A DNA stretch of 64,000 nucleotides. It comes from Astropecten irregularis (lineage: Eukaryota > Echinodermata > Asteroidea > Paxillosida > Astropectinidae). The stretch covers positions 6,510,001-6,574,000 of the forward strand of contig OZ020248.1 of NCBI GenBank assembly GCA_963971285.1, given 5' to 3'. A program made the translations under genes and the position numbers. The notes beneath the pieces are model-generated. The model saw only the letters and a list, made by a program, of their open reading frames with translations, was not told where the DNA came from and did not search any database. Below, one piece after another: positions 44,233-54,263 of this stretch (positions are counted from its first letter, which is position 1; each line of letters begins with the position of its first letter).

Positions 44233-45555
44233 GTACGACCCTCTTTCTTGATATGTCTGTCAAAAATCTTAAATGTTAAATTGTTTACAATCGGTTCTGC
44301 CAAAATGAAAAAGAGCCAGGCCTAGCAAAAATACGTCATAGCATAAAGTGCAAGTGAAATACTGTGGAATTTTCAATGGCAATCAATATTTTTTATGAAT
44401 TATTATATTCATTGGCAATATAGCCTTTGGGCTAAGCAATTTTGGGGCTAAAAGCCTTTATTTTTGTTATTTTTTTTTTCTTCTTCCTTTTCTTCCTCTT
44501 CTTGATATTTGAACACCCATGGACTTTGCACAGGGGCATTCTAGACCCCACTTTGGTCACTTTTTTGCATCGAAATATGGTAATTTTTAAAACATGACGT
44601 CTTAATCAAGCATTTTGGAATATTCGGAAAAGCATTAATCATATTCTGTATCAACAGACATAAATGTCTAGTGTTTTTTTTACGTAACGTGTGTAACCAT
44701 GGAATTGCCCTTTTAAAAATTAATCAATATAAATTTTATTAATTTTCTGTTATTTTATTCATAATTATTATTATTATTTGTTTTTTACTTGTCTCAGTCT
44801 TTCTCCAGGATCTGTTTTGAATCCACATAAGAGCATGCTGGGACTCGGTAACTATGACGTCAATGTCATCATGGCCGCTTTGCAGCACAAAGACTGTGAG
44901 GCAGTCTGGTGGGACAAAAGAAGGTGCGTGAAACAAATACAGAAACACTGAAGATAGTCAAGGTCCCATACCGCTGTACCGAACATTTGGCTGTACCAAA
45001 CATCCTTGGCTCCCATTTTTTTAATGTACAATGTATAGGCATGCTGAACATTGTTCACTACAATGAATGACCACAATACCGAACAATCTCTGTGCATCCC
45101 TGCATGTTTGTTATAGTGGCGTTCCACTGTAATAATGAAAAGATTGTCAAATAGTGCAATATGCAGTTGTAATTCTCAATGGTCAAGTTTCACATTCCTT
45201 GGATTACAGAAAAATTACAAAAATTAAAGATCAGTTTTTTTGTTTAATCAACAGAAGCCTAGAGGAGCTCCGTTTGGACGTCCTCATCGGATTCATCGTC
45301 AACATTCCCTCTCCGATGCAGCTGGGCTTTGTCAGTGTGCCCATCCGACGCAAGCACTGGATCGCCGTCCGGCAGATCGACGGCCTGTACTACAACCTAG
45401 ACTCCAAGCTGCCCAAGCCAGCCAAGATCGGCGACTCCTCTAAGCTACGGGGCTTCCTGGAGGCCGAACTGAAGAGGAAAGGCTGCGAGCTGTTGCTGGT
45501 GGTGACCAGGGACGTGGCAGAGGATCGGACATGGCTGAGGGAGGAAGGAAGTTAA
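44117..45555 (+). CDS. JOSD1/2: Josephin-domain deubiquitinase (JOSD1/2 type)
   Basis: Three exons (44117-44232, 44798-44923, 45255-45555) join to 180 residues, essentially a bare Josephin domain like human JOSD1 and JOSD2. Josephins are cysteine proteases that cleave ubiquitin chains; JOSD1 acts near the plasma membrane. The catalytic residues are visible: Gln8, Cys13 in [10 protein letters not shown], His115 in RKHW and Asn128 in YYNLDSK. The substrate-groove segment [13 protein letters not shown] and the core strand LLLVVT are also present. The ATG at 44117 is the only Met start ahead of VYHERQ. Similarity is split: [13 protein letters not shown] and AVWWDKRR look like JOSD1, LNPHKSMLG without an extra Lys looks like JOSD2. 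A single pre-duplication gene would explain this. All exons are in phase and nothing is broken. Confidence 0.96.
44798..44923 (+). CDS. JOSD1/2: JOSD exon 2
   Basis: The acceptor GTCTCAG at 44791-44797 gives [20 protein letters not shown] and onward to VWWDKR. Donor GTGCGT follows AAG. A second AG (CTCCAG, ending 44808) lies 11 nt downstream but would put the exon out of frame. Confidence 0.92.
45255..45555 (+). CDS. JOSD1/2: JOSD exon 3, with stop
   Basis: After the acceptor ATCAACAG it codes from Arg81 to the stop TAA at 45553-45555, including His115 and Asn128. It is much more GC-rich than its flanks. An ORF start at 45154 is intronic and not part of the protein. Confidence 0.95.
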
Positions 45556-46094
45556 TAGCAACAACCTCCACCCTCCCTCCTCCTGTCCTCCAACCCACCC
45601 ATCCCTTCCCTATCTGGCATTATTACTGCCACCCGCCATGATAACCTCCCACACTCCAGTACACGGCAGCATCCCAAAGATAAGCTCAGTATCCTTTTCT
45701 TTCTCGTTGACATATCCGTTTGTTTGTTTTTCATGTTTACCAATGCAAGTTTGTTTTTCTCTGCCATTACCGAGTGGTAAGCAACGACGTTACCACAAGA
45801 GGTGAGCTCAAACTCATCGTTACTCTTCTTTTTGGATCTGGCAGGTTCTGTAGAAGCCTGAAATAATTGTCACTAAGTTTTTTTTAGCCTAGTGTGTTTC
45901 AGAGACATGACGCAATCATTTTTGATCATTGGTAATAAGTGAGTCCCAATGTTTGAACAAATGATCCTGGTTAACACTGGTAGACTCTAAACCTCAGTGG
46001 TTTTGGATTGGTACAGATTTGGGCAGGTTTGAGGTTAGCCTTAGTTATAAAGAGTAGTGGCCCATTGTTGGTAGGCATATTGTTTACCATCAGT

Positions 46095-46300
46095 GATTTG
46101 AATATTAACTCTAACCCATCTGCATACCACAGTCTACCACACATTGCTTTTCTTGCGTGGTATCCTGATTACCACAATACACCGCAGTGTAGTTTTCATT
46201 GTCATGCATTGTTTATGATTCAGTTCCCATGTGGAGACTGTGGTAATGTGTGGTAAGCAGCTCATGTCTTGTGTGGTAAGTGCAGAGGGTTAGGGTTAAA
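46095..46300. repeat. Palindromic GTGGTA-rich repeat, inverted copy
   Basis: Reverse complement relative of 3940-4135: TAACCCATCTGCATACCACAG to GAGGGTTAGGGTTAAAC. Confidence 0.65.
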
Positions 46301-47814
46301 CTACTCTATGAGTATCAAGCGGAGTAAAGATTTGTACCACAGTCGTATTTGATGTACTGTACACTAATTTCTTTGTGTTTTTCCATTCATCTGAAATCAG
46401 CACATAGAAAATGCTGTTTCTATTATAATCAAATATATAATGTAAGTATACTTAGTTCTATAATATTCAACTCATTTCATTTTAAGTGTTTTTTGTGTAT
46501 GCAATGAGAATTGTTCTGCACTTTACAAATGGTGACAATTGACTCTAAAAAGATCAAAACACAATACAATTTCATAAAAAGACAAACAGTTATTAAAGAT
46601 CTGCGATGCTATTAAAATGCTCCAATATTTGTGATGCATTTATACTGTACATATAATTGATTATTGGGTATGTTTCATGTGGGACCACAAAGCTACGATA
46701 AATAGTCAGTCACACATACTTTAGAATGAATACACAAAATAAAAGGTTTGGGCAAAAACGGGGAAGAATTGACCAATGAAACTTCATGTTTACCCTCTTT
46801 AATGGTTTGCTAAGACTTTGGTGTTCTTGACAAAAATAATATACTCTTCATTAATGGTTAGATTGGATTAACATTGAAAACAAAATAATAACTATGTCAA
46901 TTTCTGAAAATAGATAACCAGTGCTTTTTATGACCAAAGGAAATCTTACATGTGCATCTTATTCTTGCATATTACAAGAATTGTCTCTGGTCATTGGGCC
47001 ATATTTTCACTTTTAAAAACATCTCAATTACCTGCAAGGATAAATTACTACTGTGTATATTACACGTGTGTAAAATACTGTACCTAAGTGGAGTAAACAA
47101 CGTGTGAACTAACACTTGCACATATCCAATTTGTGTGCACTTTGTTTCCCGTTCAAAGTCATATCAAACTGCAGTGCTCTATAAGCAAATTTCAGAATTA
47201 TCCCTTTCAATAGAAAAGTGACCCCAGCCAAAAATTACAGGCCTTAAGTCATGTTCAAAAGGCATCCCTTTCCAAAAGAGTAATTTGCATTTAATATTTG
47301 CATAATTATGCATAAATCTGAATACATTAATCGCAATTTGTAGTACGCCTGTATGTGAATTGTTCCGTGTATTAACTGTTATTGTATTGATTCTCTGTAT
47401 GATATATATATTTTTCAAAAGTATGTTCACTTCTAAATGTAAGTAAATAACTTGGTTTAATAATACCATACATCTTTTTTTGTAATCAACTTGTAATTAT
47501 GTAGATGGACACAAAGAAAAATCACTATATTTATTTAAGAAAAGGAAACGTGGGTTCACGAACCAATTTCAGTCATTCTTTTTTTGTGATTAGGGAAAAA
47601 ATTACTGTACTTGTAAAATGTGACCAGTTCTACTGAAACCAGTACAAAGTCATCAGGAGAAATTTTTACTGTGAATGGCCTTTGGTGACAAGTAGGATTT
47701 GCATGGCATAAAAACAAAGAACAAGATTATTGCTTAGAACTCCGTAAGGACCAAGATTTCTTTTGAAAGAGTGTGGTTCTGTAGTGAACTGTTGGTGAGT
47801 CGATTCAAACAGTG

Positions 47815-47880
47815 TGTTCTTCTCCTGAAGATTGTCAGATCTTACTGTCCGAAACGTTGAGTTTCTATTTAGAACCACAC
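47815..47880 (+). ncRNA. Hammerhead-like hairpin motif
   Basis: TCTC, CTGAAGA, a weak hairpin ending CTGTCC, GAAAC, GTT and GAGTTTCTA. AGTGTGGTTCT 55 bp upstream pairs with AGAACCACACT downstream, enclosing the motif in a longer stem. Confidence 0.4.
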
Positions 47881-47903
47881 TATAATTGTTCTTTCTGGCA
47901 GTC

Positions 47904-48089
47904 TATAGAGGTTATTCATGTGACGTCATCAGCTTGGATTGGACGTCAAGCACAATGATTGCACACATGTAAACAATACGTTTCAGTGCACACACAACAT
48001 AGTGTCGTACGCGTAACCTTGGAGGAATGTAGACAAGCTTGACGGCCAATCACGTGATTTTATGACGTCGGTGAATAACCTCTATAATC
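47904..48089. mobile_element. Hairpin MITE with TATAGAGGTTATTCA ends
   Basis: TATAGAGGTTATTCATGTGAC on the left pairs with GTGAATAACCTCTATA on the right; GCTTGGATTGGACGTCAAGC-like inner arms also pair. The duplicated TA at the ends is compatible with a TA target site. Confidence 0.85.
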
Positions 48090-48231
48090 TAGTTCTCTGC
48101 TTCTGATGATGTTATTCTCTTCACTTGTTCATGATGAAAGAAATTTGAACTTGATAATCCTTTGCGGTGAGACTTAAAAGGGAAGATGGCCAGTAGGCCT
48201 ATGCACTGTGGGCCTTTTTTTAAAACCTTTG

Positions 48232-48395
48232 CTTAGGTTCTGGTGCAAGTTCTGGTTCCAGTTCCATTCTGGTTCTTGTTTAGATTCAGGCTCACGATCT
48301 GGTTCCAGTATTAGGTCTGGTTCCGGTTTGATTCCGGTTCAGGTTCAGATTCCGGTTCTGGTTTTGGTTCCGGTTCCAGCTTCGTCATTTCAGTT
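48232..48395 (+). repeat. Degenerate GGTTCC/GGTTCTG repeat
   Basis: About 160 bp of GGTTCTGGTTCCAGTTCC-like hexamers with substitutions; encodes repetitive V/P/S-rich sequence only. Confidence 0.85.
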
Positions 48396-50323
48396 TTTGA
48401 CAGAGAACTTAAATTGAAATTTCAAAATTCAAACAGTTGTGCCTTACGCGGTGGCAGTCATCTGATGTAAACATATAATACAAATTATTTTCTTCAAAAC
48501 AGAACGGAAGAGAGAGAAGAATTTGTAATCTGAAATACCGGCAGGGAGGTTGTGACTTTGTACAGAAAGATTCTGAAAGCAAGCAGAGTTAATATGTATT
48601 TTAGTTTTACCAATGTTGCATTCCGTTACTGTAACTGTTATGTCAATGCATTGGAGTTCTTTCTTAAGGTACCGATTGATACAATGACGTCAAATTATTA
48701 AGTGTTGATGTTAATTTCACAGATGTCGTACAGTAAAACACAGTATATTTCTCAAATCTTGTTGGCATGAATTTATCTGTTTCAAATTACCTTATTCAGT
48801 GTTCTAAAGAGGAAAAGTTCAAATTTAAAAAAAAGGGTCTTTTCACACGACGCTAAACAGACTCCACCACTGAGAAATTCTCTCATGGTTGCGAAATGTT
48901 ACAAAAGTGGCATTGTGTGGACACCAATGCTTGAGAGTGAGTGATGTCCCTGGTGAATCCTTGAGAGATTTTGACCGAGGTCCAGACCCATGAGAGAATT
49001 TCTTGAGTTTTTTTAGCATCATGTAAAAAGGTCTCAAGTCTTGTGATTTGTATTTTGTAGTTTTCCCGCGGATAAGAACACTTTAAACATTGAAAGTATG
49101 AACGAAAAGCAGATTTTTGAAGTGTGTACAATTCTTAAAATTGGACTTGTGCTGAAGTTACAGCATTTTTTCCTTGAATTTAGTCAAATTCATTAAGATT
49201 GTTTACAAAGGAATGCAAATGTGTTGTGTTGTACCTGTGGAAAATGTGTTTACAAAATCCACTCATTCTCAGATTTATTTTCAACAATTAGGCCTAAATG
49301 ACAGTTTTCGAGGAACTGCATAAAATTGTGAAGTATACTATAAAAGAGATTTAAAGATGAAATGTTTGTGCTACATATTCTGAAAGGTATATGGTTTCCA
49401 TTGTAAATTGCTTTCTTTTTTACACAAATGTGCACAAATTCTCACCCTTGAATTTTTTGCCATGCTTTTACTAATATCTTATTAATATGAATATATTTAG
49501 TTCATTTATTTCACACCATCAGTTAAAAAGAAAAATCCTGCAATTTTAATTTCTATGTTTAATTTCAATTCATTTCATTTAACAAAAAGACAGACCAAAA
49601 AAAGAAGAATCATTTGATATTTTCTTCATAAATGTATGAAAACAAGAACAATTAAGTTTATATTATCTTTACTACAACTCTAAGAAAGAAAATTCGGAAG
49701 AAAATTACGAAAAAAGTCTTTATTTGTGCAAAAGTTCCAAAGAGTCACATATCTAATTTTTTATGATTATGATTGTTAATCTTCATTTTTTAAAGTACTA
49801 AGATTCTTTGATTTTCTTTCCTCTTGTTTGGTTAATTTCCCTTTGCAATTTATGTTATATTTGCTGTTTATTGATGTAACCTATAGTATAGTTATAAACA
49901 AAACTTTGTCAAAAATATAGTTACATCAAAATAGTATTGAAAATTATATTATAACAAACACTTCCTTTATATTTCAGGATATTATACAATGTATACTGTT
50001 ACTATGGTGATTATTATTATTCTAATATCATGCTGTATCTATTTTCTTTGGTTGGATGTTGAAATACTCGCAGAAATATTTGAAAACCATCAGTCCACGT
50101 TTACAAACAAATAACTGTTATAATTTTTCAGTAAGACAATAATCAACAAATAGTCTCTTCTATGTTTCTGTCTTTTTTATTTTCCTCTCAGCTAGCTGTG
50201 TTTTTGTCCAGTTTCATCGCCAAGCCAAAACTTGGAATCAAATCTTCTGAAATTGATCTCTTACTATTCTTGGATTTGGAAGGACTTAGGCCATCAGAGC
50301 CCGACACCTAGGACTTGGGGCCT

Positions 50324-50562
50324 GGGACCAATTTCATAAAACTGTTAAGAACAAAAATTTGCTTAGCACAAAAATATCTCGCCCAATAAAACAAACCACC
50401 CTTGAAAATTCCGTTGATATTCATGGTCAGCGAACAACAGCCAAAGAGCAATCACAAGTGATACACAACACATTGAAATTTGGTTGTAAACCCTGTTTTT
50501 TTAAGTCAGAAATGTCATGCTTAGCAAATTTCTGTGCTTAATAGTTTTATGAAATTGGCCCC
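50324..50562. mobile_element. GGGGCCAATTTCAT hairpin MITE (uninterrupted)
   Basis: GGGACCAATTTCATAAAACTG to GTTTTATGAAATTGGCCCC. Its middle (CCCTGTTTTTTTAAGTCAG) shows the empty version of the site occupied at 32756-33066. Confidence 0.85.
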
Positions 50563-50684
50563 TGGTTGTTTCAGGCACATGATCAGTGATCTTGCAGATC
50601 CACGTCCCATGCAGGATACGCTAAAATGGTATCCAGATCAGCAGGATCACTGATCATCTCGTGCCTGAAACAATTACAGGCCCC
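50556..50684. mobile_element. GGCCCCTGGTTGTTTC hairpin element
   Basis: GGTTGTTTCAGGCAC pairs with GTGCCTGAAACAATTACAGG; core of GATC palindromes. Abuts the preceding MITE, sharing GGCCCC. Confidence 0.8.
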
Positions 50685-52074
50685 AAGTTGATATGGTGTT
50701 TGTTGGCTCAACTTGGTCAGAGTCCAAAGAATGTGCCCTAGTAAGGGATATACTGCAGAACTTTCTTTTTCAATTTCCATGTATTCCTATTATCTTGCCA
50801 GTACTCTTTGTTCCCTTTTCCTACAGAAATTTCCTCTGTGTCACTGAAATTAATTATCCGTAGCATAGTTATGTCCTCCCCTTGTTTTGTCCCTGTTTTC
50901 CATACTTTGTACAGTGGCGTATCTAGGGGTAAAGGCATGATCGAAGAGCACATGCCCCAGGCGACACTTTTTAGGGGGCGCAAAAAACGGAAAAAAAAAA
51001 AAAAGGGTAGCTGTACTGTTGAAGTTATTGGAAATCTAATCCAATGAACGAACAAAGAAAAATTCAAATTTGAAATTGCGTGTTTTTGTTTTTGTTTTTT
51101 TTCATTGGCATCAGAAGTTGGAATTATGGACGCAATTTCCCCTAGATACGCCGATGACTTTGCATGTTTCAGTCCTTTAAGCATTTGAGAAGAATAATGT
51201 TAAGATGACAAATTAGTGTCTGGCACAATTCTATTTGTATTTTACTTATCAGGTCATTCCATGTGATGAATAATTCTTGGAAGCAACTTTTCCTGATATC
51301 AGAAAAAGCCCTTTTGAAATAACTTCGCTTGAAAACATATTGTAGCCAAACTTGGACAGTATTTTCATGCTTAATAAGTTACCTTTAGAAAAATATGATC
51401 ACAAATTACTTGCATTGTTTAAAACGTGCTAGAATGACTCGTAGTATTAAGTTAAAATGCTTTCTTTTATTTAATAGACTTGCATTATTTTTGTTTTACT
51501 AACCTGTCATTAAATAATGAGATAAAGGTGTTTTTTTTCCTGTTTTCTTCATGGTAAGGTAGTTTTTGTATTTGTTTTTATGTAAAGAGTAATTTTCTAC
51601 ATATTTATTGATAGAAACGTAATTTGTATAATTTCTTTTTGAGACAGTTATTCAAACTGATGAGTAAAGTAAAAATGTATTATCATTATAATTTTTTTGG
51701 CCAACTTTTTGGATGGATATTTCATTTCCAGTTATGAAAATGAAAACTATGTTGATGCCGAATTAGGAGAATAAACAGATGAAAATGATTAAATTTTGAT
51801 GTTTTCAAATGTTGAAACCTTAATTTCTTGCATTGTTGTTATTTGTGTTTCAGATCAGAACTGTATGAGTTTTATCAAGTTTATAAAGCTTTGTTTATAT
51901 ATATATATATATATTCTTTAGGGGGCGGGTTGATCCATGATTTCAAATGTTGAGCACTTTGAAAACGATCAAATTGGAAAACTTGTACACCACTTTGAGT
52001 GTCACCTCAGAAATTTAACGATGTACGCAATGCTTATAACTTCAGTTATATGCCACATGAATGGTTTATTTCAT

Positions 52075-52290
52075 GTCACCATTAATTATCACCAATTGTA
52101 AAACTACTAAATCATCAAATAACCACAAGGGAAACTGACTGAATTTAAAGTCATTTCGTACAAACAAAGAAAATTGACTATTGGGAACACCACCAACAAA
52201 GGGCTGGATGGCTCAGTTGGTAGAGCGCCTGTACGATATTCATGGGGTCGCCGGTTCGAATCACGCCCCAGTAAATTTTTCTTTGTTAAC
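52075..52290 (+). mobile_element. tRNA-derived SINE
   Basis: Body ATCAAATAACCACAAGGGAA and AATTGACTATTGGGAAC, then GGGCTGGATGGCTCAGTTGG (A box), CGCCGGTTCGAATCACGCC (B box) and the tail TTTTCTTTGTTAAC. The same order recurs in four DHX34 introns. Confidence 0.8.
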
Positions 52291-52889
52291 TTTTCAAGAA
52301 CTATTTCTTGGATTTATGTCATTACTGAACGTTTACGTGTACAGTGATGCCGTGAAAATAGCGCGGTACGCGACAATTGCCTGTGTCTTTTGATTGCAAC
52401 ATGAAACAGCCGTAGTTCCTGAACACACTGACACAGTACAGTGCAGTGAAACGTAAACATGCGATATTCCGATATAATTTGTACAGAACTTTGACTTTTG
52501 CAGACCACAATGGGCCTTTTAAACGGTAGAAATGTGTTAATCTGTTAGGCCTACTAGTACTAGTTGTGGAAAATTGCTCCATGGTTCAACTGAATGTACG
52601 AGTTGAAACACCCCCAAATCATCGCCAGCAGAAGCCTAAACTGTGGTGTACACAGTCCGACTGTCGGGTTTGTATTGCAATTTTTGAAAATTGGCCCCTT
52701 GCGTATTTGTAATGCAGGCTTACCGCTTAGACTGAGAACCCGGTACTCGGTAGTTTACCATTTATTTTGCATGTAGGCCTAGGCCCTATGTAGTATGCAA
52801 ACATGGGAATTCTGTAGTTGTGCTTCAGTGGTCAACAAAACTTGTGGTGGGAGTTTAGTTGCGATGATCTTATTAACCCGGTACTGTAA

Positions 52890-53022
52890 ATGTAATCCTG
52901 GGTTTTAAGCCGGAAGGGCCTAAATTATGACAGTGTATTGAGTGTGATATGCTGCCCAGGATGAGTTGGCTGAAGTTAGCGACCTCTGCATAATTTAGGC
53001 CCCTAAAACCCAGGATTACCCG
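52890..53022. repeat. Long imperfect hairpin
   Basis: TAATCCTGGGTTTTAAGCC...GGGCCTAAATTATG pairs with CATAATTTAGGCCCC...AAAACCCAGGATTA. Probably a MITE. Confidence 0.75.
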
Positions 53023-53114
53023 TAACCCTAGGTCTGACATGCCATGGGTCTGGGACCTAATTACAAACCCCATGGCCTAGAGTTACGATCATCGCAAGCA
53101 GGAGTTCGTGTACA

Positions 53115-53268
53115 TTACTCATTACATTAGTCCACTCTAGTTAGTCTGGCGTTAGTTGTATCCAGAGAAACTACAGATGAAGAGTCATATTTTTATAGGT
53201 GAGTAACTTTACTCACTGTAGCTGGGTACCAGGCTAACCAGAGTGGACTAATGTACATGAATGTTGAC
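53115..53268. repeat. Long imperfect hairpin upstream of DHX34
   Basis: TACATTAGTCCACTCTAGTTA-type left arm (ATTAGTCCACTCTAGTTAG) pairs with CTAACCAGAGTGGACTAATG; the outer bases GTGTACATT/AATGTACAT also pair. It contains AGGTGAGTAAC, a donor-like site. Confidence 0.7.
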
Positions 53269-53504
53269 GAGTTCTTTTAAGAATGGTGATATGACCAGCT
53301 GCAAGATAATTTTACTTATAATGCCTGCATTGTAAATCAAGAGCAAAAGAAAGCCCAAGTCCAAAGCATGGATGATGGAGGAATGTGAACCTAGTAACTT
53401 GGGTGCTATACTCCTTTAAAAAAAAAATTAGACTCGGCTGTCATACTAGCTACTGCATTGGGTTTACCTACTCTCATGATAATTTTCTTTTCTTTCCTCA
53501 CTAG

Positions 53505-53562
53505 ATGTTAATTAATTGAAGGGAACTGCTAATTTAGGAAAGGTATTGCCCCCAAGGATCAG
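53505..53562 (+). other. DHX34: DHX34 5' UTR in the first coding exon
   Basis: A pyrimidine tract ending CTCACTAG at 53504 marks a likely acceptor. The 58-nt leader then reaches ATGG at 53563. An upstream non-coding exon is expected; the AGGTGAGTAAC near 53199 is one possible donor. Confidence 0.55.
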
Positions 53563-54263
53563 ATGGTTCGTTGCAAGGAACATTCAAGTTCGGCATCGAC
53601 CAAGCATGCTGGCGACAGTGAGCATTCACACCATAGGCACAAGCACAAACACAGCAGAGATGAGCATGCTAAAGACAAGTCCCGTGACTCACAGAGGCAC
53701 ACAGTGGACAAAACCAGGCACGTGAGACACAAGAACGAGGAGTACGACTACGACCGTCACGACAGGAAATGGGAACGAAGCCGTGATCGAGACAGGAGAT
53801 CGTCTTCACGGTCCAGGGAGCGGAAGAGAGACAAAACCTCAAGGACCTCATCGGCAAAAAAGGATGATACGAGAGCCGGGAATTCATCCAGAGAATCTTC
53901 TCATCGCAAGGACGAAAGGAGAAGAAGTTCCAAGTCTTGGACCTACTTTGGGTACACTGCTGATGACATACCCTCACCCCTAAGATCGAGAAAAGAGGAG
54001 GACCAAAGTGCCGATCCAAAACCAGATTCCAACTCTTTGGAATCTGGCACTGGCAGAATCAAAGAAGATGGGACCTCGAGGATGCCGGCTTCCGGTGACA
54101 ATGCTAGGGATCATCTTGGAGTAGAACCTAAAGACAGTGCTCCTCATTTGAAGGCACCACCCAGAGAATCATCTGCTCATGACAGTGCTGGGATGTTTAA
54201 CTGGAAAGATCACCGTCGAGAACTAGATGCAATTTTTTTCAGAGATGACAGTGTCATCAAAAG
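53563..54263 (+). CDS. DHX34: DHX34 exon 1 (RS-like N-terminus)
   Basis: Codes residues 1-233 plus two bases. [19 protein letters not shown] is typical of RS-like regions of RNA-processing factors. [15 protein letters not shown] and [15 protein letters not shown] lie toward the end. Donor GTAATT, phase 2. Confidence 0.93.

Larger units (their letters stand above)
45556..53504. other. JOSD 3' UTR and intergenic region before DHX34
   Basis: Sequence directly after the JOSD stop is 3' UTR, but its end cannot be set: AATAAA occurs near 46738 and 51770 among other places. 46300-47750 and 48850-50280 are strongly AT-rich and almost free of the window's repeat families. Repeats are listed separately. 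51190-52070 shows nothing beyond an AT microsatellite near 51896-51912. Confidence 0.5.

Noticed and set aside
45154-45254. JOSD exon 3 beginning at the ATG at 45154
   Set aside because: This part is intronic; the ATCAACAG acceptor and phase match place the exon start at 45255.
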